A stretch of 64,000 bases of DNA from Mytilus trossulus (lineage: Eukaryota > Mollusca > Bivalvia > Mytilida > Mytilidae), in contig NC_086379.1 of assembly GCF_036588685.1 (NCBI RefSeq), positions 75,919,727-75,983,726 on the forward strand, given 5' to 3'. The notes beneath the pieces were generated by a model, which was given only the letters and a program-made list of their open reading frames with translations, made no database searches and was not told the origin of the DNA. Positions 36,158-48,263 of this stretch are shown piece after piece. Each line of letters starts with the position of its first letter. Position 1 is the stretch's first letter. The translations under genes were made by a program, and so were the position numbers.

Positions 36158-36649
36158 CCTGCCTGCATGAAAATGATTCAGATGAGAAAAGTGAAAGGCA
36201 AGAGCAGAGAATTGCGGGAAAGATCGTTCGGAACATTTCTTTTGTATTGTACTAAACAGACGCTCAACAAGTATCACTATCAATATTTTTCCTCAACTGA
36301 ATCAAGCAGTGGAATCAAGTCGACCTTGCACAATTTGTTTGGCTATTCTGTGGCTTGTGAAATAGGAAGTTGAACGACTCGACATTTATTTAAACCACTA
36401 GGGCTATATGGAACCATTTTTTCTTAAATTTCGTAAATGTTCTTCTATATTTTATCAGGAACATATATATTAACGTTAGATATACTGTTCCCAGATTTTA
36501 TTATATATTTTTTTAAACTAATCAGTCATTGTTTTTTTTTATTGAAAAAACAGAAGTTTAAATGAGGGTGTAAATATTAAAATAAATTGTAGATGATTTC
36601 AAATGAGACAACTCTCTGCAGTTTATAAGTCATCTATATAGTATAATCA

Positions 36650-36795
36650 TAGGCGGATCCAAAGGGGGGTCCGGGGGTTGGACCCCCTTTTTTGTCGATC
36701 AATGCATTTGAATGGGGGCATATAGTTGGACCCCCTCTTTTTTTCCTGGGTTGGGACCCCCCCTTTTTTTTTAAATGGCTGGATCCGCCCCTGGT
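36650..36795. mobile_element. MITE with GGATCC-type inverted ends
   Basis: The left 'aggcggatccaaaggggggt' is matched by the inverted 'aaatggctggatccgcccct' at the right end. C-rich and G-rich tracts and the shared core 'gatcaatgcatttgaatggg' lie between. The closest relative in the window is 52160-52305, which has the same core. Confidence 0.7.
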
Positions 36796-37677
36796 ATAAT
36801 AGACCCAGGTATTACGTTATATTTCTTTATATATTTCTTATATATTCTATTTTCCAACTTGAATAAAACTAAGCTGGGTTCATTCCCCTAGCACCGGTGA
36901 TTTAAAACTACAAACTAAAATTATCATTTCAATTATAAACGCGAGACCTATATGAATGAATGAATAAATAGTTTATAACATTAAAGTGCAATCTGAATTG
37001 GCATTATATGGTATTTACATTTACATTTTCAGCAAGCCATATCGGCTTACGAAGGACTGTTGATTTAAAACAAATTATACATAATGATATAAAATTGAGA
37101 ATGGAAATAGGGAAAGTGTTAGAGAGAAAACAACCGGATCAAAGAGCAGACATCATATATCTACATTTTATTTGATGAAAAATTAAGTTTTACAGTTTTT
37201 ACGTCGAGTGGTTTCATAAAGTGAAAGTGTTTATATTACATCTTGTCTTATCTTCATAAAGTTTTCGAGGTGCTAGTTAACAGTTTCAATGCTTCATCGT
37301 TAAGTCAAATTTAATAGAACCGTTTAGTTCACGCATGAGTTCATTTCATCAACGCTCCCATAAGAGCAAGATGGAAAATGCACTCTTTGTATACTAGTTT
37401 GCATAAGCTTATGCAGTATATGCTGATTGTTGATTGTTGAAAGTCGTTTTTTTGGTCTTTGATGCAAAATTGACACAATTTCAATGAAAAAAAATCCGAC
37501 CTCGTAAACTTGGAGCGCAAGTCAAAATATAGACAGGCCAATAAAATATGAGAGTACTAGCAGAGACGTATAATGCATATTATATGTCTCTGCTACAACT
37601 GAGTAATAGTATCGTGGAGAATGTGTATGGAAAACATGTAGTCTGGTATATGAGTTGATTTTTAATACAATTATCAA

Positions 37678-38447
37678 ACTAGAGGCTCTAAAGAGCCTGT
37701 GTCGCTCACCTGGGTATATGTGAATTATTATTAAACAAAGGAAACAGACAGTTCACGGCAAAATTGTAATTGTGATGTGTTTGTACATCTTGTTTTACTG
37801 AACATTCTTGCTGCTTACAATTATCTCCATCTATAATGAACTTGTCCGTGTAGTTTCAGTGTAAAATGTTAGTAAAAATTTACAAATTTTATGAAAATTG
37901 TTAAAAATTGATTATAAAGGACAATAACTTTTAAGGGGGTCAATTGACCATTGTTATTTTGACTTATTTTTGAGTCTTAAATTGCTTTACATTATTGCTG
38001 TTTACAGTTTATCTCTATCTATAATAATATTCAAGATAATAACCCAAAACAGCCAATTACCAATTTAGGGGCAGCAACCTGACAACGAGTTGTCCGATTC
38101 ATCTGAAAAATTCAGGGCAGATAGATCTTGACCAGATAAACAATTTTACCCCAGTCAGATTTGCTCTAAATGCTTTGGTTTTTGAGTTATAAGCCAAAAA
38201 CTGCATTTTACCCCTATGTTCTATTTTTAGCCATGGCGGTCATCTTGGTTGGTTGGCCGGGTAAAAAAACACACTTGTTAAACTAGATATATCAATGATG
38301 GTTGTGGCCAAGTTTGGTTTAATTTGGCCCAGTAGTTTCAGAGGAGAAGATTTTTGTAAAAGTTAACGACGCCGGACGACGGACGACGACAGACGACTGA
38401 CGCCAAGTGATGAGAAAAGCTCACTTGGCCTTTTAGGCCAGGTGAGC
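37678..38447 (+). repeat. Dispersed repeat with hairpin tail, short copy
   Basis: It starts 'actagaggctctaaagagcc' and ends 'aagtgatgagaaaagctcac', then 'ttggccttttaggccaggtgagc', which folds into a hairpin (GCTCACCTGGCC). It is a single-unit relative of 18338-19561. A 'gccggacgacggacgacgac' micro-repeat precedes the tail. Confidence 0.8.
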
Positions 38448-39357
38448 TAATAAAAAACGTTATAAAGTGTGAAAGATATATATATATTTTATTTGGCAAT
38501 CGCCAATGGCAGTCAGCAGGGTTAAAGAACATCAGTTGTTCGACCTGTTAGTCAAATGCGTTTTGTTTAAATATACTTTTTCACTTTTTTGGTCTTTTGG
38601 AAAATTACGTTGCGTTTCCCGACTTAAATATGAAATTGCAAAATTCCTGGTAGATTCCTTCAGAAAATGCACTATTTCAGAGTTACCTCCCCTAAAAATA
38701 ATTTAAAAACGTTAAAAATCAAGCCAAAATAATCTACACTTGTAAAAAAATATTGATATTTTTTAGTTATAATCTTATAAATTTGTTCTTTTAAATGCAT
38801 ATTCACATTATTCATTATTTATCTGCATTCATGAATCAAATTTTGCCAACTTGATGGAAAATCTTTACCTTAGATTCTCTGTTTTTTACTATCCAAGGTC
38901 AACTTGCCAAGGTGGAGAAAGATATCCATGCCACCTTAAATGAATGTTTTCATTCTAGTTGAGATTTTAGTCTACCCTGTTTTTAACACACGCAATAAAC
39001 ATATGTTGTCCTTACATCAATGTATCAAGGCAAGGACGTATATATATTAAAAGACCTTAAAATGTATTTATACGTCCTTGATCAAGAATAAGACTATATA
39101 TACAGCCTGTAACACATCCTTGATTTTATCAAGGATTTGTATAGTTACAAATCCTTGATTTTATTAAATATTATTTGTTTCAATATCGGATCATTTGTGA
39201 TAGCAAGTCAAATGATTATGTACTTCGATTCCCTTAATTTAATGATGCGTTTATTTTAGAATAATCTATTCGATCTACTTCTTCATACTTTATATTTGTG
39301 CTTAGATAGGTACATTGGCTGTTCAGTACAACATAATTGAGGATACTGTCAACAAAT

Positions 39358-39627
39358 ATGGCTACCAAATTTAGACAGTTGGCTGGTTCTATGAAAAAAA
39401 CGTTTACAGCTCGCAATGTAAACTCGCAAATTATTCCAAAAAGAACTATAATATACACCGAGACGGGAGGCATATTAGCTGCTCCAAAGATACACCCATT
39501 TGGCTTTATTCCAGTGTTAATGACATTTTTTCCTTTCTTGTATGCTGGGGCCACAATAGGGAAAGAATTTGCTGCTTGGATGGAAGAAAATGAAATTTTC
39601 GTGCCAGATGATGATGATGATGACTAA
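39358..39627 (+). CDS. SMDT1: Essential MCU regulator, mitochondrial (EMRE)
   Basis: EMRE is the small single-pass inner-membrane subunit that joins the MCU pore to the MICU1/2 gatekeepers and is needed for calcium uptake in animals. The 89-residue product has a basic, hydroxylated N-terminus suited to mitochondrial import (residues 1-30, with RQLAGSMKK and PKRT). One membrane segment spans about 48-68 (FGFIPVLMTFFPFLYAGATI), including the small-residue AGATIGK face. The conserved EENEIFVPDDDDDD tail ends the protein. Length and layout fit the family. The ATG at 39358 is the first in frame. The whole coding region is one open exon. A Harbinger-like element starts 166 bp after the stop, probably within or close to the 3' UTR. 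Confidence 0.93.
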   Translation: MATKFRQLAGSMKKTFTARNVNSQIIPKRTIIYTETGGILAAPKIHPFGFIPVLMTFFPFLYAGATIGKEFAAWMEENEIFVPDDDDDD

Positions 39628-39790
39628 AATTTCAGACAGGTATATGTTCAATATTGTAGATAGAGGCTCAAACAGGAACTTTGTGCCTCCCTAACCACAA
39701 ATTATGACCGATCCATTTTGGCATTTATATCACCGCCACGAATGTAGGACAAAAAGTCACAATTCATTTTTTCTGACTATTTTCTTTGGA

Positions 39791-41685
39791 TAAGGGAACA
39801 GTCATTATTTATCAGCTGAGGGGGTTGGTTCAAATTTTCACATCAAAAAGTTTTGTTGGCAACCCCCCCATATTTTTTATTAACCACATAATGACCCCCC
39901 CTTAAAATGGTGTTTCATAAGTATGACCCCCCCCTACTAAAAAAATCCCTATAAATTAACAGTGGACAAATAACTATTAGAAGAATGTGGGCATTGACAC
40001 TATCTGTTACCAAGTATGCATGGCAGAAAGAGATTTTCGCTGATTGCAGTCATTTTCTTTGATTTTGCACTGATTTTTTTATATTGCATTCTACAATTAT
40101 AAGTTCCTCTGGTATCTTTCGTCCCTCTTTTCTATTATTTAGTAAAGTAGCTTGAACTTATTGATTTGATAAAGATAATTTAGTTTGACTGCATGTTAGC
40201 AGTCATTAATATCTGATATCTAGCTATTTTCAAATATTTTTATTGGAAAAGCAAAAAACTATAAGGTAATTTTATATTCCGTTGATGTTCATCATGACTT
40301 CCATGTTCTTTGTTTTGAAGCTGATGGAACTGATTTTGGTTAATGTTTTTCAGTTTAATTCTACTTTGAAAAAAGCAGCCTGAATACATGAAATATCACA
40401 TCAAATTTTTTCAGATTTTTTTCTGAAACACGAATTTCTGACACATGCAAGAAGAAAAAAGACAAAATAAACAAGCACAGTGGTCAGCACTTTTTGTGCT
40501 GACATGAATTGTTATTGATATGGTTATATTTATAAATTAACTGTTTACAAAATTTTGAATTTTTTGAAATACTAAGGCCTTTCTACCTCAGGTGTAGATT
40601 ACCTTTGCTGTATTTTGCAAAACTTTTAGGAATTTTGGTTCTCAATGCTCTTCAACTTCGTACTTTATTTGGCCTTTTTACCTTTTTTTGTATTCGAGCG
40701 TCACTAATGAGTCTTTTGTAGACCAAACGTGCATCTGGCGTATATACTAAATTTAGTCCTGGTATCTATGATGAGTTTATTATTAAATGAAAAAATATAG
40801 ATCGCAATTTAACTCGAATGATTGTGTAGAGAATGAAGAAAAATGTCTCAATACATTTAATGCCTTCATTAAATTTTAAAGTTTTATGAATGTTTCGTGG
40901 ATTTTAATTTTCTAATCATATAGTTCTAGGAAGTACATTTATGGTTCTGGTCCGTCCTACTTCAAATATGAACATGCATTATTTTGGAGCAAACATTTAT
41001 ATATATATATCATGTATATATAGGTTTATAATTATAAGAACATTCAATTTCATTTCAATGTTGAAATGTTTTACAAAATCCCTGAGTTTACTTTTTTTTT
41101 GTGAGTGAATGCCATGCTTCCCAACAAAATTAAAGCCCTTACTTGAATCATTTAATATTCTTTTTCTTAATCGATAACTTTGTTATAATTTAATAAATTA
41201 ATAATATCTATAAAATTCATTTTTAGAGTGTACACACCTTTAACAGTCCTACATCTATCCTAAGAAATATCATCAACATGATTTTAACACTTTAGAAAGT
41301 TGAAATAAACATGTTACACTGCATGTTCAGAAACTTTTCATGTTTTATACAGTTTTTAAGATAAGTCAGGTTGTAATTTTTCACATCCTATGGATAATGA
41401 ACCATAACAAATGAGTGATTATTTACACTACAAATGAGAGATTGGGCATCCTGCTGGTGCTATCAGAGATTTTAAAATGACAGAAATTATCAAAAAGATT
41501 ACACATTAACTTACAATATCGTCAACAATTTATATACTTGACCGACATAAAAACTTTCATTGTGTGACCCCCCCAGTAAAATAAAAATTTTGATGGCAAC
41601 CCCCCCAGCTGTGGGATATTTTTGGTAATGACCCCCCCTAAAATGCACCGACCCCCTCAGCTGATAAATAATGACTGTTCCCTAA
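39791..41685. mobile_element. Harbinger-like DNA element, no transposase
   Basis: The element is 39794-41682 (1889 bp) with inverted ends of at least 35 bp (39794-39828 and 41648-41682, one mismatch) starting GGGAACAGTCATTATTTATC. TAA at 39791-39793 and 41683-41685 fits the 3-bp TWA target duplications known for PIF/Harbinger elements. Secondary C-rich inverted blocks ('ggcaaccccccc') lie inside both ends. No transposase frame is visible, so it is non-autonomous. It carries a dispersed fragment at about 40680-40790 ('tattcgagcgtcactaatga', 'aaacgtgcatctggcgtata'). Confidence 0.72.
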
Positions 41686-43689
41686 AAAACGCTTATTTCT
41701 ACAAAAATATTTTTGTATTCCTTTTGAACTTTTGTATAAAAATCAAACCATGTAAACAATTGTCAACATATTATTTAAAAAAAAATCTGTGATGCCTTAC
41801 TACAAAGGTCTTTAAGAGTTTTCAAGACTTGAAAGTCATGCGTTCTTAATAAGGCTGTTACTTGGTATTTTGTTTTTTTGTGCGATTTACATTGACCATT
41901 TACATGTACCTTTACCCAATTCTGAACTTAACAATCTGTCCGAGGTTGTGGACAGTAGCGAACATAAAGCCAAAGTTGTCATAAATTACTTCCTGTGACT
42001 TTGAATAGACAACCAATGGGAAAAGTGCAGCCACACATATTTGAAACATCTTTTAACCCATGGATTTCTTGTTTAGGAAATAGAAAAGAAATAGGTGGAT
42101 TCCAGTTTTCAATTAGAATGCTATGTATTTGAGCACAAGGTACAGATGTTGAAATTTAGTTTGCAATATCCTTAGATTCAGCAGGTGTCCCAATGGTCCC
42201 CGCAGTTGCAGAGTTTATATATAAAAAAAAAAAAAAATCTCCTGGATATAAGATAGCTAGATGAGAAAGTATTTTTCTTCAAATCATCCATTAACAGAAA
42301 AAGTTGTTTAAATTTTATAAAACAAACAAAGTGAATGTAATGAAATATAGGGATATCAGCCTTGGATTGTCTTAATTAAAACCTTTGATCCTTAAATTAT
42401 TTCCCCCAGGCCAATGAAATTATGACATGTGTATTTGAAGGAGTGCAGGGATGTCAAACAAATGAAAGTTTTTAACGACCTTGACTGGCTATACAGTCCT
42501 TTCACGGTCGGTACAAGGATGTGTCAACTGGATATTCAATTTATAGTTAAGATAATATGAAAACAAGGAATGATTAATAGTAAGCCTTCCGTCTCTTTAA
42601 CTTCAAGTGATTGTTTCGGCCCACAAAAAGCTCAAAGATAATGAAAAAAAAATTGTATACAGATCAGCAATTTTGTGGAATAGCTAATTATCAACATACA
42701 TAAAAACATCAATATCTACATGTATGAAAAATTTTATGATCACTTTAATTATATAAGCTTATATTAACTATGCATGGTAAGCATTATTGCAATTTGCCAG
42801 GTCAGATTAGATGGACTTGTAAAAGAGAAAATAAAATAACAGACACTAACCATTCATATGGATAAAAGTTTGAAAATGTTACAATAACATGTACATGTAC
42901 ATGTTTAAGAATCTAATATAATACAAAATTAAAAACCATAATAATTTACATATATACATGTACTCTTGTTATTTTTCAGGGTACATGCAGTCACAGAACC
43001 TTAAACGCATCCAGAACTATTTATAGAACATTTCTTCCTGTAACTTGTGATATATATATATATATTGTAATATATCTATCTATTTTCTTTTGTTAGTGTG
43101 TATGGAGATGTTATGTCATTTATAAATATATCATCACTATACAGTCTCATTTGTGATCTAGCATTTCGAAATTTGATTAGATCTAATAATGTAAGACTAT
43201 TAGCTTTCTACATCTGTAATAAGAATATAAAGAAAAACTAGAGACATTTGTATTTTTATTGTCGAAGAACTTACAATACATTGTATTTGTTGTTATCATC
43301 AATTTATGTTAGAACAATGACTTTGATATATAAAGATTTGATACAATTGGCAATGAGACAAATTTCCACCAGAGACCAAAGGGCACACAGAAAGCAACTG
43401 TAGGTCACCAAATGACCATCAACAATGAGCAAAACCAATACCACTTAGCAAGTTATAAAAGGCCCTTAGATGCAGTTCTGATTAAATTACAGATCCTGTA
43501 TCCTAGCTTTGCTTACAAGGATCTGAAAACACTTCATTCTGCTTTCTGCTGTAGAGAACTTTTAGATTCTCTGGCATTGTCTGATTACTACAACCCTTCA
43601 AGAATTTCAAGGCTGAAATTTCATTGGCTGATGTAATAATTACAAAAACAGAAAGAAAAAGGATGTGTTTTCAGTTTATTTTAAGCAAA

Positions 43690-44045
43690 ACTTTAAGACA
43701 GGATTTACATGTTTCACAAATGATGTGGGATATGTTCCTTATGTCGTAACTACAATCCCCTTCCCTATCATGAATGTGACTTACCAAATTCAACTATTCA
43801 TCAGATTTTTCATCACATAAGCAACATGACGGGTGCCACATGTGGAGCAGGATCTGCTTACCCTTCCAGAGCACCTGATATCACCCTTAGTTTTTGGTGG
43901 GGTGTGTGTTGTTTATTCTTTAGTTTTCTATGTTGTGTCATGTGTGGTTTTGTTTGTCTGTCTTTTTTAAGTTTTAGGCATTGCATTGTCAGTTTGTTTT
44001 CGTTTTATTTGTTTGACTATCACTCTGGTATCTTTCGCCCCTCTT
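43690..44045 (+). repeat. Dispersed repeat, plus-strand copy
   Basis: It contains 'ttatgtcgtaactacaatcc', 'acatgtggagcaggatctgc', 'ttacccttccagagcacctg' and ends with 'ctggtatctttcgcccctct'. The first half is an inverted match to 25370-25545. The open frame 43826-44047 is hydrophobic repeat translation. Confidence 0.75.
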
Positions 44046-44639
44046 AAATATGAATGTTCCTATTAAAATGAGAAATGTTAAGCAATACGAACTAGAAAAC
44101 TAATGGTCTGATTTGTCATGAGAATTAACTTGAATAAAGTTTTAAAGTATTGGTTGAAGAGTTTTCCAGTTATAACAAAAACAACATAAAGGGCCTTTTT
44201 GTTAATCAATCAAGGAGACAAGGACCTCAATTTTTTTAATGTTTCTCAAGTCACACACAAACTACTTTATTGTGTTATATAAATAAGAAACAGCATGTGG
44301 CTTCAACATTTCCGTAGTTGTACTTTCATTGAAATAAGCTTGACCTGTGCACTTTCATCACACTATTAAGTCATAATTAAAATAGATATGGTTGATGCTT
44401 AGAAATGATATTATTGTAGAACCTATTTGTTTAGTCCATGTAAACATATATATGTCTTTGGTTTAATCACATGACAAGAAGTAAATGGATAATACTGATA
44501 TTCTTCTAACTGCAAATAGTTTCCCCGACTTTGATCTACCATTTGATCATAAGTCATAAGGCAGTACTGTGTTTCAACAAGTGACCAATAAATCTGCACA
44601 AAACAAGATGTAATTTATCCAATAATTAGGCAATAGATA

Positions 44640-44930
44640 TTAGAAGATGTGGTATGAGTACCAATGAGACAACTCTCCATCCAAGACAAAATGTATAAAC
44701 TTACTTATCCTCTTCATCCCTAGTGGGACATAAGGCCACAACAAAATGTATAAGAGTAAACCATTATAGGTCAAAGTTAGGTCTTCAACATGGAGGCTTA
44801 GATCACACTGAACAGCAAGCTATAAAGGGCTCCAAAAAATAACTAGTATTATACCATTTACACGGGAAAACCAACAGTCTAATAAGAAACGAGAAACACT
44901 AATGAACCAAATAAACAAACAACTTACCAA
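44640..44930 (+). repeat. Dispersed 'gatgtggtatgagtaccaat' repeat
   Basis: It starts 'agaagatgtggtatgagtac' and runs through 'aagtaaaccattataggtca'-like and 'aacagcaagctataaagggc' landmarks. Related fragments lie at 9056-9105, 12233-12275 (inside the MULE), 22805-22960 and 43347-43460. Confidence 0.7.
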
Positions 44931-45519
44931 TATTTAACTCCATAAAAAATTTCAAAGAGGACATATGATTTCTATTTGATTAAGAAAAATGTAACAAAAA
45001 TTTCCAATTTTGTACCATTAACAAAAAACGTCAGGTATATGGCAAATAGGAAACAGATGAGTGAAAGTTTTGAAAATGTGTCACAGTGTATACCAATACC
45101 TTACCAAAATGGATCTTGATACCAAAATTCAAGAAGCTTGTCCAGAAAACCATATGAAAAATTCTGAATATTCTTATATGGACATCAAAATAAAGTACAC
45201 AAATACATGTGGCAAACCAATGCAGATAAGTGACAGATGAAAAAAAGGTGGAAAATGGGACACAGATGATGCCCCCACTTGCATATCATATAAAGTTATA
45301 AAGGAACATAACTAAAGAATGATAAAAATTAGGCTACTTAAATATGTATTTGATCTGAGTATTGTGTATCAGTTTCATAACATTTGGTTGATGCAAAATA
45401 AGGTTAAGAACATAACTTGATCTGTATTCTGTGGTAATAGGCATTGTGTATAAGTTTTATAACATTTGGTTTAGGTAAACTAAAGTTAAGAGAACGGTAA
45501 CACAAAATTCCACATTTTT

Positions 45520-46500
45520 AGCTCACCTACCTGACCTGAAAGGTCAAGTGAGCTTTTCTCATCACTTGGCGTCCCTTGTCGTAAACTTTTACAAAAATCT
45601 TCTCCTCTGAAACTACTGGTCCAAAATTAACTAACTCGGCCAAAATCATCATTAGGGTTACTAGTTTTAAAAATGTGTTGCGTGACCCAGCAATCCATCC
45701 AAAATGGCCACTATGGCTAAAAATAGAACATGGGGTAAAATGTAGATTTTGGCTTATATCTATGAAACCAAAGCATTTAGAGCAAATCTGACATTTTGCT
45801 AAGTAATTAAATAACTATATTTGGTATGTGCATACCTTGACTGTCCCTTTGGTATCTTTCGTCCCTCTTTTGCAAGGTCCTTATACCTGTCAGCCAGTTT
45901 TCACTTGACCTTAACCATATTTCATGGATCAGTGAACAAGGTTAATTTTTTGTGGTCTAGTCCATATCTCAGACACTATAAGCTATAGGTCTAGTATATT
46001 TGGTGTGAGGAAGGACTGTAAGGTGTACGCTTTCAACAGGCAGGTGTCAGCTGACCTTGACCTCATAATCATGGTTCAGTGGTAAAAGTTAAGTTTTCAA
46101 GTTTTGGTGTTTTTTTTCTAATACTATATGCCAAAGTTCAACTATATTTGGTGTATGGAAATATTTCATGATCTATATATCAGTTGGACAGCTTTTATTT
46201 GACCGTGACCTTATTTTTACAGTTCCTTGCTCAGTGTTAAGTATTTGTGTATTGGTCTTTTTTATTTAAACTATAAGCAATAGGTCAACTATATTTGTTG
46301 TATGGAAGAACTTTTAGCTGTACATGCCTGTCTGACCTTGACCTCATTTATTGGTTCATTGGTCAATGTTTAGTTATCTTGGTTAATGTTAAGTTTAAGT
46401 GACAGTTGTAATAAAGCTTTATATTTAGGACTATTAACATTATATCAATGATTAGTCAAAAGGCGAGACATTTCAGCCTGTGCCCTCTTGTTTTTTTATT
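45520..46500 (-). repeat. Composite repeat: hairpin-tail family plus ~150-bp units
   Basis: 45520-45800 is an opposite-strand partial copy of the 18338/37678 family ('gtgagcttttctcatcactt'). It is followed by about three units of roughly 150 bp, each with 'actatatttggtgtatgga' and 'tgaccttgacctcat' variants (near 45990, 46140 and 46290). Confidence 0.65.
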
Positions 46501-47479
46501 TGTAAAGGGGCATGACTGTAGAATCATTTAAGCAACACTACCAATATTCAAACTGATCTGCGTTTTGTTGTAATAAGCATTCTGTATAAACTACAAAAAA
46601 TTTAGTTGAGGCAAACTTAAGTTAGAGAATGGAGACCAAGTTGGGATGGACAGATGGACAAGGGTAAACTTAATGCTCCATCCGTGATAGCAAGGGCATA
46701 AAAACTATCAAAACCGTATAAACTCAATGCTCCCTCCGTGATAGCAGGGGCATAAAAACTATAACACAGTATAGCTCAACACAAATTGACAGAAGCTTCG
46801 ACTTGTATTTTGATAAGAACAAGAGTAGACATGGTGAAATGTCCTGCCTTTTTTTACTGATAATTGATTTTTATTGAAAGCCTTATGCAAGATAAAGGTT
46901 TTACTCAATTATCACATAACTTACCAATTTTAGATATTGATGACAATAAAGTCAAGATCAGATAAACCCTGTCAGTCAGACATATTCACCTTACATGTGC
47001 AATTATTCCATACACCAATTATAGTTTCAACTATTGCTAATGGTAATTGTAAAACAAACACAAAACACAAAAAAATAATATTGACCAATAAACCATGAAA
47101 ATGATACCTACTTAACACATATGCAAGATATAATCATTCCATACACCAAATACAGTTGACATTCTGCTTATAGTTTTTGAAAACTGACAATAATGATACG
47201 GCAAAAATTTGGCCTCGACTAACCAGGCCTGGGGCCATTACATTGCAATGTAATGCATTACATTACAATTACTTTGTGATTCTTCCATTACAATTACAAT
47301 TACATTTTTTCTTACATGTAATGCATTACATTACAATTACTTTGCCTGTGTAATGCATTACATTACACATTACTTTTTCACTATAAAAACTAAAAACGTT
47401 TCACAAAACAGATAAATATTACAGGGGTATATGTAGATATATAATTTACAGTGTTAGTGACATAGACTTCAAATACTGG

Positions 47480-47670
47480 TTAATCAATATGTCCATTGAA
47501 CTTTATTATCATAAGAGGTTCAAAAGTGATGTCATTAAGAGAACAGCGATCAGTTCTGTACACCTTTCTGGCAATACTAAAAAGCCTTTCTACAGCATCT
47601 CATGTGTGTGAAATGGCTAAATACTTGATAGCTGTATTAGCCAAAGAAGAAAGGCACACTGAATTTGACT
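47480..47670 (-). pseudogene. hAT transposase C-terminal relic
   Basis: Read on the minus strand the frame gives KYLAISHT, a stop, then DAVERLFSIARKV, YRTDRCSLNDITFE and PLMIIKFN, ending at a stop at 47480-47482. This is the hAT dimerisation domain signature (the usual A/S-x-x-ERxFS core). An in-frame TGA interrupts it, and the catalytic part is missing. It is a dead remnant of the outer element's transposase. Confidence 0.78.
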
Positions 47671-48263
47671 TCCATCATTCCAGTGCATTGATTGAAATTT
47701 CTTCACATGGCTCAGACAAGTAGATGTCACCATGTAATGCACCATACCTGTGTCTATACTCTTTGATGGAGTAGTAGGAGGCATGAAACTGGAAAGGTCA
47801 CTTTTAAGATTCTTAATTGGTGGTAAAAAATAAATAAATTTTCATATAATTTTGTTTCTTACATTCATCACTTAATCATTATGACATCATTAAGGGATTT
47901 CAAAGGAATATAATAAATGTGTCATTAAAGGATTATCTTTTGAAATGCTTAAGGGCTCTGTGAGGACAAACATAATGAGAAGATTTGATTGCAATAAAAA
48001 CATTTTGATATTAATTAGATGAAATAACAACACAGACAGGACCCAAACCACAGTTTGGTTTAAAAATGTTGTTTGACATATTCAATCTTTCACTGAAATA
48101 CATGTAAGGTGTGTATAAATGGTGTCATCCTGGTTTGCCCACTTTTAATTACATGCATATGTAAACATAGGATGAATTGTTGTTTTAACAATTATAGTTT
48201 ATTTCTAAATAAAAGTCATAATTTTACCTTTTATTTTACCTGTAATTTTTATATAAATGATAC

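Larger units (their letters stand above)
36158..39357. other. UBE2O-SMDT1 intergenic region
   Basis: These 3.2 kb separate the divergent coding starts of UBE2O (minus) and SMDT1 (plus). They must hold both promoters and 5' UTRs, but I saw no clear TATA box. They contain a GGATCC-type repeat (36650-36795), a 36-bp palindrome (37559-37594) and a long dispersed repeat (37678-38447). They also contain palindromic 'atccttgattttatcaagga' sequences near 39117. Confidence 0.5.
41686..45519. other. Intergenic, dispersed repeats only
   Basis: No gene was recognised. Identified pieces are a copy of the 'ttatgtcgtaactacaatcc' repeat (43690-43885) and its 'ttggtggggtgtgtgttgtt' continuation to 44045. Two repeats of the 'ggcaatgagacaa' type are also present (43347-43460 and 44640-44930). 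Confidence 0.45.

Noticed and set aside
39234..39554. Minus-strand frame of 106 codons
   Set aside because: Antisense shadow of SMDT1.
43826..44047. Hydrophobic plus-strand frame
   Set aside because: It lies wholly within a dispersed repeat that also occurs at 25.4 kb without an open frame.
47496..47723. Plus-strand frame of 75 codons in the hAT element
   Set aside because: The opposite strand reads as the hAT dimerisation domain, so this frame is its shadow.
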